In this document: one piece after another, positions 12,050 to 24,275 of the stretch
Position numbering within the stretch: position 1 is the first letter of the stretch
Layout: each line of letters begins with the position of its first letter
Assembly: GCF_000208745.1 (NCBI RefSeq)
Contig: NC_030859.1
Span: forward strand, 8,820,382-8,884,381
Direction: 5' to 3'
DNA length: 64,000 bases
From: Theobroma cacao
Lineage: Eukaryota > Streptophyta > Magnoliopsida > Malvales > Malvaceae
Program-made: the position numbers and the translations under genes
Notes under the pieces: model-generated
The model's database searches: none
Told to the model about the DNA's origin: nothing
What the model saw: the letters and a program-made list of their open reading frames with translations, nothing else

Positions 12050-12370
12050 GCAACTTATGTTTGACTATGGAGAGGCTATAGTTGATCTTGGACTAGTAGG
12101 TTTGATATTCTATCCATTTCCCTGTCACAAGATCGGCTCCATAGAAGGTTTATTATTGATCCTGGACCGAAATATCCATTTTTGCTTAATTTTCCTTCAT
12201 AAGATTGACTATAAGAGGTCCATAATCGATCATGGACTAGTAGGTTGGCATTTCCTCCATTTTTCCATCCTAAGATAGACTATAAAGGGTTTATAGTCAA
12301 TCCTTGGCTAGAACCCTTAACTCCTCCTACTTTTTACTTCACAAGATCGACCCTTTACGCATTGAGATCG
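12050..12370. repeat. GATCGACTATA hairpin cluster
   Basis: Four or five units have a left arm like AAGATCGACTATA and a right arm like TATAGTCGATCCTGG, separated by 5-10 bases, so each unit could fold into a hairpin. They sit close to the presumed start of the gypsy-1 LTR. Confidence 0.7.
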
Positions 12371-12540
12371 ACTTCCAAAGTCCAAACTTGTGAAAATTGT
12401 TTCTTTTAAGGTCGAATCTCATTCTAAATCTCTCCCACAACCATTATGACCTTTATTTATAAATTTTTCAAGGATGAAATTGAGTTTTTAGTCAATAAAA
12501 GTATTTCTTAACCTCACCAAGTTAATTGTCCACGTGACAA

Positions 12541-13936
12541 AATTTATGGGTTTCACAAACTCCACCCATTGACGTTGCCTAAGGTTGACATCTCTGCGCT
12601 CAAAGATATACTTAAGGCTTTTGTGATCTGTATATATCTCACATGTCTCACCATATAAGTAATGTCTATTTCTTCAAGGTAAATAATATAGTAGCCATAT
12701 CTAAATCATGAATGGGGTAATTTTGCTCATGCCTCTTGAGCTGCCTCGATGCATACGTAATCACGCTGCCATGTTGCATCAACACACATCCAAGTCCTAC
12801 TCGTGATGCATCGTAATAAACCATGTAACCCCTAGAACGATAAGGTAAACTTAATATTGGAGTTGTGGTGAGACATGTCTTGAGCTTCCCAAAGCTCTCC
12901 TCACACATGTCTATCCATATAAACTTAGCACTCTTTCATGTTAACCTAGTCATGGGAGTTGTGATCTTGGAGAAGTCCTTAACAAATCTCTTATAATATC
13001 TAGTAATTCTTAGCAAACTCTGAATCTCAATGATTGAAGTAAGCCTTGGCCATTTTTTCACAACCTCAATCTTCTTTAGGTCCGCCATTACACTATCCTT
13101 AGATACTATGTGGCTTATGAAGCTAACACTATCAAACTAAAACTCGCACTTAGAGAACTTGGCTTACAACACATGCTCTCTCAAAGTTTAGAACGTTATC
13201 TTCAAATGCTACTTATGCTTATCTCTACTTCTCAAGTATACTAATATATCATCAATAAAAACCACCATAAACTTATCCATATATGGCTTGAATACTTAAT
13301 TCATCATTGTCCATAAAAGCGGTTAGGGTATTCTTAGGCCCAAATGACATCACTAGAAACTCATAATGCCTGTACCTAGTACGAAAGGTGGTCCAAGGCA
13401 CAACCTTTTGCCTAATCCTCAATTGATGGTAGCCTGACCTCAAGTCAATCTTGGAAAAGCATTTTGCTCCTTGGAGCTGATCAAACAAGTCATCAATGCT
13501 TAGTCAAGGACATTTATTCTTCATTGTTCCTTTGTTCAATTCCTATAATCTATTCACAATCTTATTGACCCATCTTTCTTTTCACGAATAACATCAGTGC
13601 ACCCCATGGTGACACGCTAGGATGAATGAAGCCTTTGTCTAATAAGTCGTCTAGGTGATCCTTGAGCTCTCTAAGCTCTACTGGTGCCATCCAGTACAAT
13701 GGTATAGGTATTTGACCCGTACCCTATACCAAGTCAATGTAAAACTCTATATCTCTATCTAGAGGTAAACTTGGCAACTCCTCGAGAAACACATCGATGA
13801 AATCTCTCACAACTAGCACGTCAACAATATCGCCCACCACCATTTGGGTGTCCTTAACTAGAGCCAAGAACCCTTGACATTCATGACTGATCAACCTCAT
13901 AGCATTCATGGCTAAAACTATGCTACTCAACATCAC
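12541..13936 (-). pseudogene. Gypsy element 1 reverse transcriptase and RNase H, broken
   Basis: Read on the minus strand, 13936-13724 gives the protease-RT linker ('VVRDFIDVFLEELPSLPLDRDIEF'-like, a standard Ty3/gypsy landmark). RT follows, with '[10 protein letters not shown]' and '[10 protein letters not shown]' at 13488-13273. RNase H lies at 12908-12545, with '[17 protein letters not shown]' and '[14 protein letters not shown]'. Stops and frameshifts separate these blocks. Coding ends near 12545 just after the 'NLRQRQW' segment. Integrase and chromodomain, which normally follow, are absent, so the element has a large internal deletion. The protein would copy element RNA into DNA in the cytoplasmic particle. 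Confidence 0.8.
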
Positions 13937-14099
13937 TCAATGGTCCCCTTAAATGCTAAGAGTTCATCTCTTGGATAGTTAAAATGTACCACCTTGTAAA
14001 GGCAATTACGCTCGCATAATTGGGTGATAACTAATCCATACCCAATATCACGTTGAACTTCAACATATCCAATAATAACAAATTTGCCAAGGTGTCTTT

Positions 14100-14440
14100 A
14101 CTTCAACCTAGACCACTCAACCTCTATACTCATAACTTGCTACGAACACCTCTCTCAAGGGTGTGGTAACAACCAAATTTTGCTCCTTCTTGGAGCGCTC
14201 TACACCTTATCTAGATGCAAAGTATAGGATAATAAAAGAATGCATAGCACCAAGGTCATACAATGCACATGCATTAATAGAACAAATAGGTAGAATACTT
14301 ATAACAACTGCATTTGATGTCTTTACATCATGGGGAGTCAAGGGATAAACTTTAGCCTGTCCACAACCAACAATACTCTATGTACCAAATCTAGTCCTTG
14401 GAGCTTTACCTTAAGTGGCCGTACCAATACCTTTGCCTCT
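14100..14440 (-). pseudogene. Gypsy element 1 aspartic protease, broken
   Basis: The minus strand near 14278-14230 encodes 'ALYDLGAMHSFI', matching the retroviral-type protease active site (usually D-S/T-G-A-T-H-S-F). Here the second position is leucine, which should abolish catalysis. The surrounding frame holds stops. Confidence 0.6.
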
Positions 14441-14519
14441 TCCTTTTTTAGTGCCTCTAATAAGCTGTATAATAATATGTAGGGATGGTAAAGCTAGCTA
14501 AGTGTGTCCTTGAGTAACT

Positions 14520-15460
14520 TCTTGAGATGAATGGCTCAAAAGAGACTTTTTAGCATAGTGCCCAAATTATCCACAAGTATAACATGAAGTCAAATCCCTC
14601 ATGCACTACTCTCTGTGCTTTTTACCATAAGTGGAACATAGAGGAAAAGAAGGAAAATTCTGTCTAGCACCTCATTATTTGTGGTGGAGTTGCTCTATGA
14701 TCTCTGCTAATTCCCTTTCCTTTAGTAGATTTCCCCTGATGGTATCCCTAAGAACCTCTTTATTGGCCTTATCAACCTGATGTATCTCTATGGCCTTGAC
14801 GACCTCTAGTCTTGGCCTTTTTTGGCCTAGGTCTATATGATCGACCATCCATTTTTTAAGCTCTAACCTTTGAGCGTGATTCACTGCTTTAAAGTAGCTA
14901 GTAAACTCATGCAACGTTACCATCTTATACGATGGATGTAACAATCCGTTCATAAACCTTTAGGTCTGCATCTTCTCCGTAACTGTCAAATATGGAGCAT
15001 ACCTAGCCATCTCAGTGAACTTGACACTGTACTCTACCACAAATATGCCTGATGTCTGCCCTAAAGTCTCAAACTCGCATGCTCTAGCCTTTTGCACCCT
15101 ATTTAACAAGAAATGCTCCAAAAATGCTTTGCTAAACTCCTTCAAAGTCATTATAGCAGTATTAGGTGCCTTATCATTGCGCAACATCTCATACCATTGT
15201 CGGGCTATCTTCTCAAGTTGGAAGATGGAAAAATGAAATGATTTAGTGCTGGTGTAACTCAAAGCATTACACATCACCAATATCTCATCCAAGATGTTTT
15301 GAGCATCCTCTATTACATCAGATCTAAAAAATCGTGGAGGTCTCAACCTCATAAACTCTAATAATAGAACCTTAGTTACAACCTTGGCTATCCTAAACTG
15401 CTGATGGTCATCATGACTTTGTGACCCAAAGGACGCTTGAACAGTAAGGTGGCCTTTACC
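14520..15460 (-). pseudogene. Gypsy element 1 gag with damaged zinc knuckle
   Basis: The minus-strand frame 15352-14960 gives a Retrotrans_gag-type capsid region, with 'RPPRFFRSD' at the start and 'LEKIARQWYEML', 'FSKAFLEHFL' and 'VVEYSVKFTEMARYAPY' in order. A second frame, 14953-14675, continues ('RFMNGL...'-like region with coiled, charged sequence). The CCHC knuckle near 14590-14540 reads C-Y-T-C-G-stop-F-G-H-Y-A-K-K-S, so the last cysteine is serine and a stop interrupts it. Gag would form the particle and bind RNA; this copy cannot be translated through. Confidence 0.75.
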
Positions 15461-16005
15461 CTATATTCTCTAATCTAATATCTCCAAAGTTAGTAACTCT
15501 ATAGTCTGACAGATTCCTTGTAAGCTGGTGGCTAAATCTTCTAAGGTCACTACCCTCGTTGGGGGCGTTATACCCTTAGGAGCTTGTCTCTCCACCTCAT
15601 TTCGAGACCTTGTCTTTCTGTTTGTGCATTAGTTGGGGTATTTGTCCTCCCTGAGCTAGCGACCCTGCCATGTCTACCATGGCCTCTAGCAGTAGGCATA
15701 CATGGTCTATTAGTAGTCTCAGAGGGAGCCTTGTGCTTTGCCGTGCCTCTAGTATTAGCTCATGTCCTAGACGGCATGTCCCACCTAGACAAGAGCAACG
15801 TATGTTGTAAAACTCAACACTATAGGCTTATGACAATACTAGGCATATCTCTTAAATATAAAAGGGTTAAACAGACAAGGAATTATATATGGGTCTCTCG
15901 TTTTTGACTTGTGCTTAAGTACACAAAACAAAAACAAGATTCTTGCATATAACTCCAAACATTTTGCTGACAACTAAAGATATCTTAGGACTCTATGAAC
16001 TTAAA
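15461..16005 (-). mobile_element. Gypsy element 1 leader and N-terminal gag region
   Basis: This lies between the PBS and recognisable gag. It contains pieces of gag N-terminus on the minus strand but no uninterrupted frame. The plus-strand ORF 15584-15907 is a shadow. Confidence 0.5.
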
Positions 16006-16017
16006 GCTCTGATACCA
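16006..16017 (-). other. Primer binding site (initiator tRNA-Met) of gypsy element 1
   Basis: GCTCTGATACCA on the plus strand is TGGTATCAGAGC on the element strand, the standard plant initiator-tRNA-Met PBS. It lies 4 bases from the LTR end at 16022. Confidence 0.85.
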
Positions 16018-16021
16018 ACTT

Positions 16022-16624
16022 TGTCACATCTCATTTTCTAAAGAAATCGTGATTGGTGCATGGACCTAGATGGGTATGGCCCGCTAGGCCCAAGCAAGCC
16101 TTTCAAACTCAAGTAATCATCAATCACATATAAGCATCAATAAATGTAAATATAAACATCTATGCATTAACGTAAGTGTGTGATTATGGACTTCTCAACA
16201 TAAAAGGTGTACACATTTTATTCATATAATATGTACCTAGTACATTATATATAGTAACTGTAAAGGCATCCCAAATGCTCATATAGGCTCGCCGGCCGTC
16301 ATTCATAACATTCACATAATCTCATTAAAATAAACTGTCATTCCATGGCCTAAAATTCATAATATTTTTATAGTAACATAAAAGTAACTTGTCACTTAAT
16401 GGCTTCACATTTTAGTGCAATAGTTAGTTACAAACAAAATAAAGATCGACTTGTCGATGAAACATGACATGACCTTTAGGCTGTAAGGGCTGCTGATCAC
16501 CTACCAAAAGATGAACGGATCGTGTCTCGTGACTAACTACTATCAAGAGTGCTATCACTAATCTGCAATAAAAATAAATAGGGAAACTAACGCGTGAGTC
16601 ATAAAGACTCTGTGAGTGGGTAAG
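16022..16624 (-). mobile_element. 5' LTR of gypsy element 1, truncated
   Basis: The sequence matches 8972-9570 closely in the same orientation, giving the second LTR of the element. It is cut at 16624 by the family-1 copy H. The remaining 5' LTR is not found on the other side of H. Confidence 0.8.
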
Positions 16625-18044
16625 TGTGAGACCTTGACCTTTATAGACTCGTAGATAAAAATATACGTGATATCCTTAATCAGGGGTAATTTCATCATTT
16701 TCTCAATAAGCCCATAAAAGTAAGTTTTAAACAATATTATGTCCTAAGTAGGCCTAAAGCATAAATGAATGATGAAAATATGGGTGAAATGACAAGGAAA
16801 TAAAAATTTTGATGATTTTCATGGTAAGGGCAAAATGGTCATTTTTCACCTCGGGTTAGAATTTTTAAGTTTTCAAGAACCCGAGCATGTCTAGACCATT
16901 ATGGACCTGGTCTTAGTGTCAAAAGAGTAAAAAGAATGCATAAAAGATTGGAGGAGAATAAGCTAATTTGTGGAAGGGCATTGTAGTAATTTCTAAGGGA
17001 GTGGATAAGCTTGGGCCATAAATATCCTCTCTTTCTAGCAACTTCTTGGGATTTCTAGCAGCTTCTTCTTCTTGTTCTCTTCCCTCTCACGTTTCTTCAA
17101 TTCCTCCATGGAAGCTTGATGTGAAGCTTTCAAAACTTTCTCTCTCTAGCTCTAATTTTCATACCTTGGTGCCCTTTTGACTAGAACCCTTGTATTCTTC
17201 CACTCTCTCACTTTAAAACCCTTGAAAATGATGAAAATCTTGTTTCCATACTCTCTCACTAGTTAGGTGTTTTAGAGAGGAAAGACGAATCTTTATTAAT
17301 AGCTTGAAAGCTTTTGGAAAGAAGTTCAAAGTTACAAAGCTATCAAGGTGAGTAGTAAACTAGTATTGGGTTTTAAGTGTTGAGAATGACTAGAGAGTTG
17401 ATTTGTGAATATTTTGTAGTTAAGATTGTTAATTCACTTTGGAATGATAGGAAAGTGAAAAGGGATGGCCATTTAAATGGCAATTGAAAGCTAGCTGAAA
17501 GATAGCTTTTAGGATTTATAGTATGTAAATTGACATTATGGTAATGTTAATTTGATGGTAGGTGTTAACAAAGCCCCATCACCCCAATTAGATCATTAGA
17601 GGAATTAAGAGTTGGCTAAAGGCTCAATGAATACCGGTGAGTGGACTTGCATTTCAAACTTGTTTTGGGGAATATGAAAGATTCTATCCAACTTGTCTTA
17701 GAAAATGTACCTTGTCTTAGAAAATGTACCTTGGGAACAAGCTTTTAGTAAAATGATTTTATATTGTGAAAATATGCTATACAATGGTTTATGTGTTATC
17801 ACAATATGATAATATGCATGATATGCATTGGATGCTTCTTTGCATGTTGATGTGGACCAAGCTATGTGCGAGTAGGAGCGCACATAAGCCATTGCTGACC
17901 CGGCTATGTACGAGTAGGAGTGCACATAAGCCGTTGCTGACCCGACTATGTGTGAGTGGGAGTGCTCATAAGCCGTTGCATATGAGATGATGATGATGGG
18001 AGGGTGTACATGATGATTGATATATATATATATATATATATATA

Positions 18045-18061
18045 NNNNNNNNNNNNNNNNN
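18045..18061. other. Assembly gap (17 N) inside a TA microsatellite
   Basis: A run of 17 N is flanked by (TA)n on the left and a short TAGGTAGGTAG segment followed by (TA)n on the right. The true microsatellite length is unknown. Confidence 0.99.
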
Positions 18062-18084
18062 TAGGTAGGTAGTAGAGTTAGATA

Positions 18085-18139
<55 letters not shown>

Positions 18140-18279
18140 TGGTATATGGTTGTAAATGCAAATATGTGAACATTTGATTTGTCGAAATTTGAGAGTTTAC
18201 ATGTGTTACATGTTGCTATTATTATTTTAGCAGGATGGCTTGTTTTAAGGGAAAATGAGATTTTTTCCTTGATGTTCTG

Positions 18280-18460
18280 ATTCTCCCTGCAGCGAGAAAC
18301 TCTCTGGTTTGGAAATGTGGTGCTGGCTGGGAATCTCGCTGCAGCGAACATGTTACTGTAGCTTCTCGTTGCAGCGAGAATGAAACTCGCTGCAGTGAGA
18401 AACTCTCGGGTTTGAGGGCTTTCACCAGACCTGGTTCTCGTTGCAGCGAGAAACTTTCTA
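18280..18460. repeat. CTGCAG palindrome cluster in LTR H
   Basis: About six degenerate CTCGCTGCAGCGAG units occur with flanking GAGAAACT. Confidence 0.8.
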
Positions 18461-18627
18461 TCCATTTTGGCTAACTTGCGGGTTTTGCTATATTTTCTGA
18501 TTATTTGGTACCATAGTTGAGTATGGATCTTTTAAGTGATTTACTCATGAGGGGTTTACATGAGAGGTTCTACTAAGAACTAGAACAAATTGCATTATTT
18601 TGAGAAAATGAGTGCATCATGATTTCG

Positions 18628-20294
18628 ATAGATCACACTTAATGAGCTTCAGATATTAATTAGCTCAATATCATTTTTAAGTGTCCTTAATTCTCCAAGG
18701 CATCAAATACACAAAATTCTCTGGGAGGTTAATTGTTTTAAGTAAACTACTCCTAGATATTCATCACATTCACTAGACCTCCTAGTTTAAGGTCAAACAT
18801 ATGCCACTATGTGGCTTACATTAAGGCACACATGCACATCATATATAACATATATAATTTATTAGCCTAAGCACATCCATTTTGGCATTTACAAATTATA
18901 TATATAACATTCATGTTCCATGGCAATGCATTGTTCAATGCTTGATGCATTACATGCATTTTATTCAAACAAATATCCCACTCACAATGACAATCGAAGG
19001 CACTCTTCACAACCAAGCTCAACTTCTAGCCTTCAATTCTTTTCTAGCTCACAAATGCCTTAGTAGCTTTATTTTTCCCTTGAACAAATCAAAATAATAA
19101 TTAATTCCCAGCTTTCAAATGTTTCCAACATTTTCAAAATAGGCTTTATTCCAACTACTCATACTTATAAAACCTAAGTTTCAAATCTTAAGTTCAAAAA
19201 GCTTAAATCCTCAACTTAGATTCTGGGTTGCCCAAATCTAAACTCCAAATCTCCAACAAAATCAAGGGGGGAGAATTACCAAAGTTGGAAAAAAATGGGT
19301 TTCAATGTTATAAATTGATTAAATCAAAATCAATTGATAAAATGCTTAATCTTACCTCTAGAGTAGTTTCCCAAGCTCCAATCTGCCTTAATCAAGCCTA
19401 AAAATCAAGTTAGGGCTAAGGGTTTTTGGTGGGTAGAGAAGGAAAAAGTTTTGCTTTTGTTTTAAAATGGGCGAAATACCTTAGGCCTTTTTTATTTTTT
19501 CAAATATCTAGGGATGTATCGATACATTTGTGAACATATCGATACATTTGCACGAATTCCCCTCAAATCTATCGATACATGAGGCAAAATATTGATAGAT
19601 TTGAAACAGAATGCTCTCTACTTGAAATCTATTGATAGATTTGGAAATCTATCAATACTTTTCCCACAAAATGTCCCCTACTATGAATCTATTGATACAT
19701 ATAGACAATGTACCGATAGATGTTCATCCTAGTTCAAATTTATCGATACATTCTTGAATGTATTGATAAAATATTCCCAGATTGCCTCATATTGTTCTTC
19801 TTGCCAATAATGTATTTATACATTTTCCCTTGTATGAACATTTTTAACACTCAAACTTCCCAAAATCTGAGTTTTAACACCTAAAAATCATTTCCTGTTT
19901 AAATCACACCTCAAACAATTATTACAACTCTTAATTCTCATACATATATCCTCAAATACCATATCAAAGTTTAATTTAACTTCAAACTTTAAGATTCATC
20001 AATTATTTCTGTAGAAATTGCCTAAGTGTCATAGCATAGGCTTCATACACTTAACATATTCAACATATCATCAAAGGTCCTCGAAGACACAATAAGTTTC
20101 AAAATCATTCTCCATACACTTAGGTATATTCTTAAATCTTTAAACACATGCATAAAAAATTCAATCAAATTCCTTAATTGGCTTAGTTCATACCACATAG
20201 TTCTCATAAAAATTGAAGGTGTTAAATTCTCCCCTCCTTATAAAAATTGATCTTGAAATTTAAATCACATATCACAAACTAAAACATATTTTTA
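18628..20294 (-). mobile_element. 3' LTR (partial) of gypsy element 2
   Basis: This non-coding stretch follows, on the minus strand, the end of the chromodomain coding region near 20330. It holds an ATGTATCGATACAT cluster at 19514-19765, similar in kind to the other Tekay-like LTRs. It is truncated at the junction with copy H. The exact LTR start is not resolved. Confidence 0.6.
19514..19765. repeat. ATGTATCGATACAT palindrome cluster
   Basis: A perfect palindrome lies at 19514-19527, with eight or so degenerate copies in the next 240 bases. Confidence 0.8.
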
Positions 20295-21650
20295 AAACTC
20301 AAAGAGATGGGGATATTTTGCTCACATTTCCTCTTCAAGTTCCCATGTTGCTTCCTCAACTGAATGACTTTGCCATAATACTTTCACGATAGGAATGTCT
20401 TTAGAGCGAAGCTATTTTACTGGCCGATCTAATATGGCTACAAGCTGCACCTTATAAATAAGTCTATTTTTTAATTGGACCTCATCATACTGAATCACAT
20501 GCGAAGGATCAAGATCATATCTCCTAAGCATGGATACATGGAAAATTGGATGAACATCGGATGAATTAGGTGGTGAAGCCAAGTGATAAGCAACTACGCC
20601 TAGGCACTTTAGCACCTCAAAAGGCCTGATGTATCTAGGACTCAATTTCCCTTTCTTTTAGAACCTTCTAATTCCTTTGGTCGGTGAAATTTTTAGAAAC
20701 ACATAATCGTTGACTTCAAATTCCAAAGGTTTTCGCCTATTATCGACGTAGGATTTTTGGAGACTGTGAACCGTTAACATTCTTTCTCGAATTACATGGA
20801 TGCTTAGCTCTTAAGGTCAGAGATGCCTAGCTCAACTTCTCAAACCATCTTCGACCTTAAGAGTTTTTGTTCTCCAACTTCAAGCAATCCAATAGGCAAT
20901 CTACATCTTTGACCATAAAAAGCTTCATACAGTGCCATTCCGATAGTGGCTTGATAGTTGTTGTTATAAGCAAACTCGACCAAAGGAAAATAATGATTCC
21001 ATGAGACTCTAAAGTCAAGCACAATTGCTCTCAACATATTCTTGAGCGTTTAAATGGTGTTCTCGCATTTGTCGTCCATTAGTGGGTGAAAAACCGTATT
21101 GAAATCTAATCTTAAGCCTAAGGCTTCTTACAATTTTCTCCAAAACTAACTAGTGAACTACAATCCTCTATTGAACACTATTGTTTCCAAAATACTATGT
21201 AGCCTCATAATCTCATTAATAAAAATTTAGGCAGACTGAGCTACTCCATACTTAGTCTTGACTAGCAAAAAGTGAACTGACTTAGTTAGCCAATCAATTA
21301 TCACCCAAATTGCATCATAGCCACCCCTAGCTCATGGTAAACCTATCACAAAGTCCATTGTTACATGTTTCCACTTTCACTCAAGTATCGGTAATAGTTG
21401 TTGTAGTCTAGAAGGTCTTTGATGTTCAGCTTTTACTTGTTGACAAATCAATCACTTAGAGATATATTCAGGCATATCTCTCTTTAATCCTAGTCACCAA
21501 TAAATAGACTGTAAATCATGATACATCTTAGTGGTTCCAAACTGTATCGCACAGGCTGTAACATGAGCCTTTTCTAATATCTCACTTCTTGAACCATCCA
21601 AATTTGACACAAAAACTCGTGATTGATATTTAAGTAAACCATCAGTGCCG
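20295..21650 (-). pseudogene. Gypsy element 2 integrase and chromodomain, broken
   Basis: On the minus strand, 21037-20840 holds 'VSWNHYFPLVEFAYNNNYQATIGMALYEAFYGQRCR', the conserved end of the Ty3/gypsy integrase core. 20645-20412 holds 'SPRYIRPFEVL', 'VAYHLASPP' and 'VFHVSMLRRY'-type sequence, the C-terminal integrase module. A short chromodomain-like tail follows near 20400-20330 ('IVKVLW', 'VEEATWELEEEM'), which places the element among chromoviruses of Tekay/Del type. Stops separate the blocks. The zinc-binding N-terminal part lies further right in damaged frames. Confidence 0.75.
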
Positions 21651-22790
21651 TAAACAAAGTCTCAAGCTTTATATTCGCTCATGTCTCCAGATATTTTCAC
21701 CCAAAATTCATCATGATATTGGGCATCCTCAATTCGATGTAATATCATCAATCGAACTTTGAAATGCGCCAATAAGGCATTTAAATTATTAACCTCAAAA
21801 TGTACTTCCATATTGCCCAAGTCAAATAGACTTTGCACTAAAGATCGCCTCTCTATTGTCACATGTGCTAAACTCCCCATTGATTTCCAACTTAAGGCAT
21901 TCACCACCACATTTGCCTTGTCAGGATGGTTGAGTATAGTGCAATCATAGTCTTTCAATAATTCCAACCACCTACACTATCTCAAATTCCAATCTATCTA
22001 CTGAAATATATACTTTAAACTTTTGTGATCCGTATACATTTCGCAAGTTTCACCATAGAGATAATGGCACCATATTTTCAAAATGAATATAATCACTGCC
22101 ATCTTCAGATCATGTGTAGGGTAGTTCTATTTCTGCCTTTTTAGTTGTCAGAAAGCTTATGCTATAATTCTCCTGTGTTGCATCAACACACAACCCAATC
22201 CAATCCATGATGCATCGCAATACATGAGATAGCCTCTAGATCCACATGATAGGCTCAACACAGGTGTAGAAGTGAAACAAGCTTCAAGTCTCGAAAAACT
22301 AGCCTTACACGCATCAAACCAGTTAAATCTAACCCTTTTTTAACTCAATCTTGTCAAAGGGTGTGCAATCTTAGAAAAGTCTTGTACAAACTTCTATAAT
22401 ACCTAGCTAAACCTAGAAAACTTCTAACTTTTGTTGTAGAAGTTAGCCTTAGCCAATTCTCCACATCCTTTATCTTTTTAAGCTTAACTTGTACCCTTTG
22501 TTCAGACACCACGTGTCCCAAGAAACTGACTTTGTTTAGCCAAAATTCACACTTTAAAAACTTAGCATATAATTTGTGCTCCTTTAGTGTTTAGAGCATG
22601 ATTCTTAAGTGCTGCATGTGTCCTGCCAAGCTCTTAGGATACACTAATATGTCGTCTATAAATACAACCACAAATCTATCCAAATACGCTTAAAATACTC
22701 TATTCATTAAGTCCATAAAGGCTGTAGGGGCGTTAGTGAGTCTGAATGACAACACTAGAAACTCATAATGTCCATTGTATTTGAAAGTAT
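21651..22790 (-). pseudogene. Gypsy element 2 RT and RNase H, broken
   Basis: The minus strand from about 22790 reads '[20 protein letters not shown]', then RT continues in broken frames to about 22330. RNase H follows around 22250-22000, and 21967-21662 carries 'MELLKDYDCTILNHPDKANVVVNALS', the usual end of RNase H. The N-terminal two-thirds of RT is missing: the frame runs directly into an unrelated gag at about 22790. Confidence 0.75.
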
Positions 22791-23222
22791 CGTAAATCTC
22801 CAGAAAATTCACCAAATGAGAATTAGGATTATTACTAGGTAACCCATTAAACTAGATTGAAGACTGAATCATCTAAATGTAAGCTGGTTTAATATTGAAA
22901 TTATTTGCATTGGTGGAAGGCTCCTAATGCTTTAGTGCAAACCTTGCAAAGGAGGAACAACATAATCCCGCAATGCTCTATTTTTTTCAAAGACCAAATT
23001 AATGGCATTATTGCCATTGTTGTTGTTATCTTCAACCATTGTTTGATTTAAAGTTGCAACTTGCAAATTCTCCCTTCGACGTCTTCTGAAAGTTCTTTCT
23101 GTCTCAAGATCAAAAGAAACAAGATTCAGGTTGTTTCTTCTTTGCATACAATGACCAAAGAAATCTGCAAACAAACAAAAACTAATATTAAAACAAGAAC
23201 AATAAAATTTGAAGTAAGACAA
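22791..23222 (-). pseudogene. Athila/Tat-type gag start fused to element 2 RT
   Basis: The minus strand from 23222 gives a basic stretch (TFRRRRREN), asparagine-rich spacer, then 'NRALRDYVVPPLQGLH', followed (after a frame change) by 'NANNFNIKPAYI' and '[21 protein letters not shown]'. These are landmarks of the gag N-terminus of Athila/Tat-lineage gypsy elements. The last of these runs in frame into the Tekay-like RT of element 2. Stops exist before the junction, so no functional protein is made. Confidence 0.7.
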
Positions 23223-23257
23223 AACTGCTCGATATTAGTATTAGTAAAAATTCTAGA

Positions 23258-23280
23258 ACCAATTCCTTGGCAACGGTGCC
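23258..23280 (-). other. Athila/Tat-type PBS region
   Basis: The element strand reads TGGCACCGTTGCCAAGG, close to the TGGCGCCGTTGCCGGGG sequence found just after the 5' LTR of Athila/Tat elements. It lies 7 bases from the LTR end at 23288. Confidence 0.65.
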
Positions 23281-23287
23281 AAAAACT

Positions 23288-23690
23288 TGTGAGTTAAAAT
23301 TCTACTATGCAAGTATATGTATCAAATAGATAGTATACAAGCAAGCAGAGTATCGATCCTATAGAGAATTGATATAAAATGTTACTAAGTACTAAAATTA
23401 TAACAATTTAATCTTATCCAAACAATAAAAATTAATTAATTAACTAAACCTAATTAACCAAAATTTAAACTAAAATGAAAAATCAAAGTAATATTAACTT
23501 GAGTAAAGATCAAATCAAACAAGCTTAGGATTACTATATCCCTCACACTTCATATAAATCTTAACTCTCTTCCTTAACTGTGAAATCCCACCTTGAGTAA
23601 GATGATAAGTTAGTAAATCCTTAGGTGAGCATATAGATTACATGTTTGGAATATCAAACTTAGATTGAACCTTCAAAAGAGTTATTGACA
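23288..23690 (-). mobile_element. Athila/Tat-type 5' LTR, truncated
   Basis: The inner end is TGTGAGTTAAAATTC at 23288. The sequence ('CTATGCAAGTATATGTATC...GTATCGATCC', 'TCTTATCCAAACAAT') resembles the first 400 bases of the complete solo LTR at 58099-59608. The right boundary is approximate, where similarity fades. Confidence 0.6.
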
Positions 23691-24119
23691 CTTTTTGTTG
23701 TCTATAACTTTTGAAGCATAAAATTTTCTATGTTTGGAAGGGGTCAAAATATGTGATTTTTATAAAACAATCTTTTGGAAATAAAAAATGGTTGTAATGA
23801 TTCTTTTCATTTTTATATGATCAAAACTGATTTTTCCTTAATTTTTGGAGCACGTTTGTTAGGGTAAATGGAAACCTTAAATTTAATTTCAATCAAACTT
23901 TTTTTATTTTGTTCTTGAAAGCAAAATTTAGATTTTGGTTATCTTGGATTTTGATTTTTTTGATATTTTTATTGAATCCAAAAGTTTGCTTATTTACATT
24001 AAATAACTTAAGTAAATGGAAAGTAAAAAGTAAAGAGAACATTTACTTAAATGGTATTTAATATAAACAAGTTGGACAAATTTTATAGGCAATCTGTCTC
24101 AGAAAAATTACATTCTATC

Positions 24120-24275
24120 TCAAATGTATCGATATATGTTCATGATGTATTGATACATTTAGCCTAGAAAGTGTTTTCTGATGAACATGTATCAATATAT
24201 GTTCATAATGTATTGATACATTTTCCCCATAACCAAATGTATCGATACATGGGCCAATGTATCGATACATTTCAT
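24120..24275. repeat. ATGTATCGATACAT palindrome cluster
   Basis: Two perfect copies lie at 24237-24250 and 24257-24270, 20 bases apart, with three or four degenerate copies to the left. Confidence 0.85.

Larger units (their letters stand above)
8972..12540 (-). mobile_element. 3' LTR of reverse-strand Ty3/gypsy element 1
   Basis: The outer end is TGTCACATCCC at 8972, and the same end recurs at 16022 as the inner end of the 5' LTR, so the pair defines the element. The inner boundary near 12540 is approximate: it is where RNase H coding stops. The LTR holds an ATCGATACAT palindrome cluster (about 9790-9945), a 52-bp duplicated segment around 10860-10990 (ACCAAACAAAGTCATATTAA), and a GATCGACTATA hairpin cluster (12050-12370). 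The outer tail shares the 'CCCACTAGGCCCAAGCAAGCC' type sequence with family 1. All short ORFs here (9551, 10073, 10595, 11290, 12057) look like chance frames. Confidence 0.7.
16625..18627 (+). mobile_element. Family-1 LTR copy H, 3'-truncated, contains gap
   Basis: It starts TGTGAGACC after GTAAG and follows the family-1 order: GGTCATTTTTC motif, CCATAAATATCC TATA-like box (about 17018), minisatellite type 1 (17850-17975), (TA)n with 17 Ns, palindromes (18280-18460). Homology stops at about 18627 (GCATCATGATTTC), losing roughly the last 500 bases. What follows belongs to another gypsy LTR. The ORFs at 17698-18465 are repeat-derived. Confidence 0.8.

Noticed and set aside
9551..12278. Several 60-80-residue ORFs on both strands
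   Set aside because: They lie inside the long gypsy LTR and match no protein feature.
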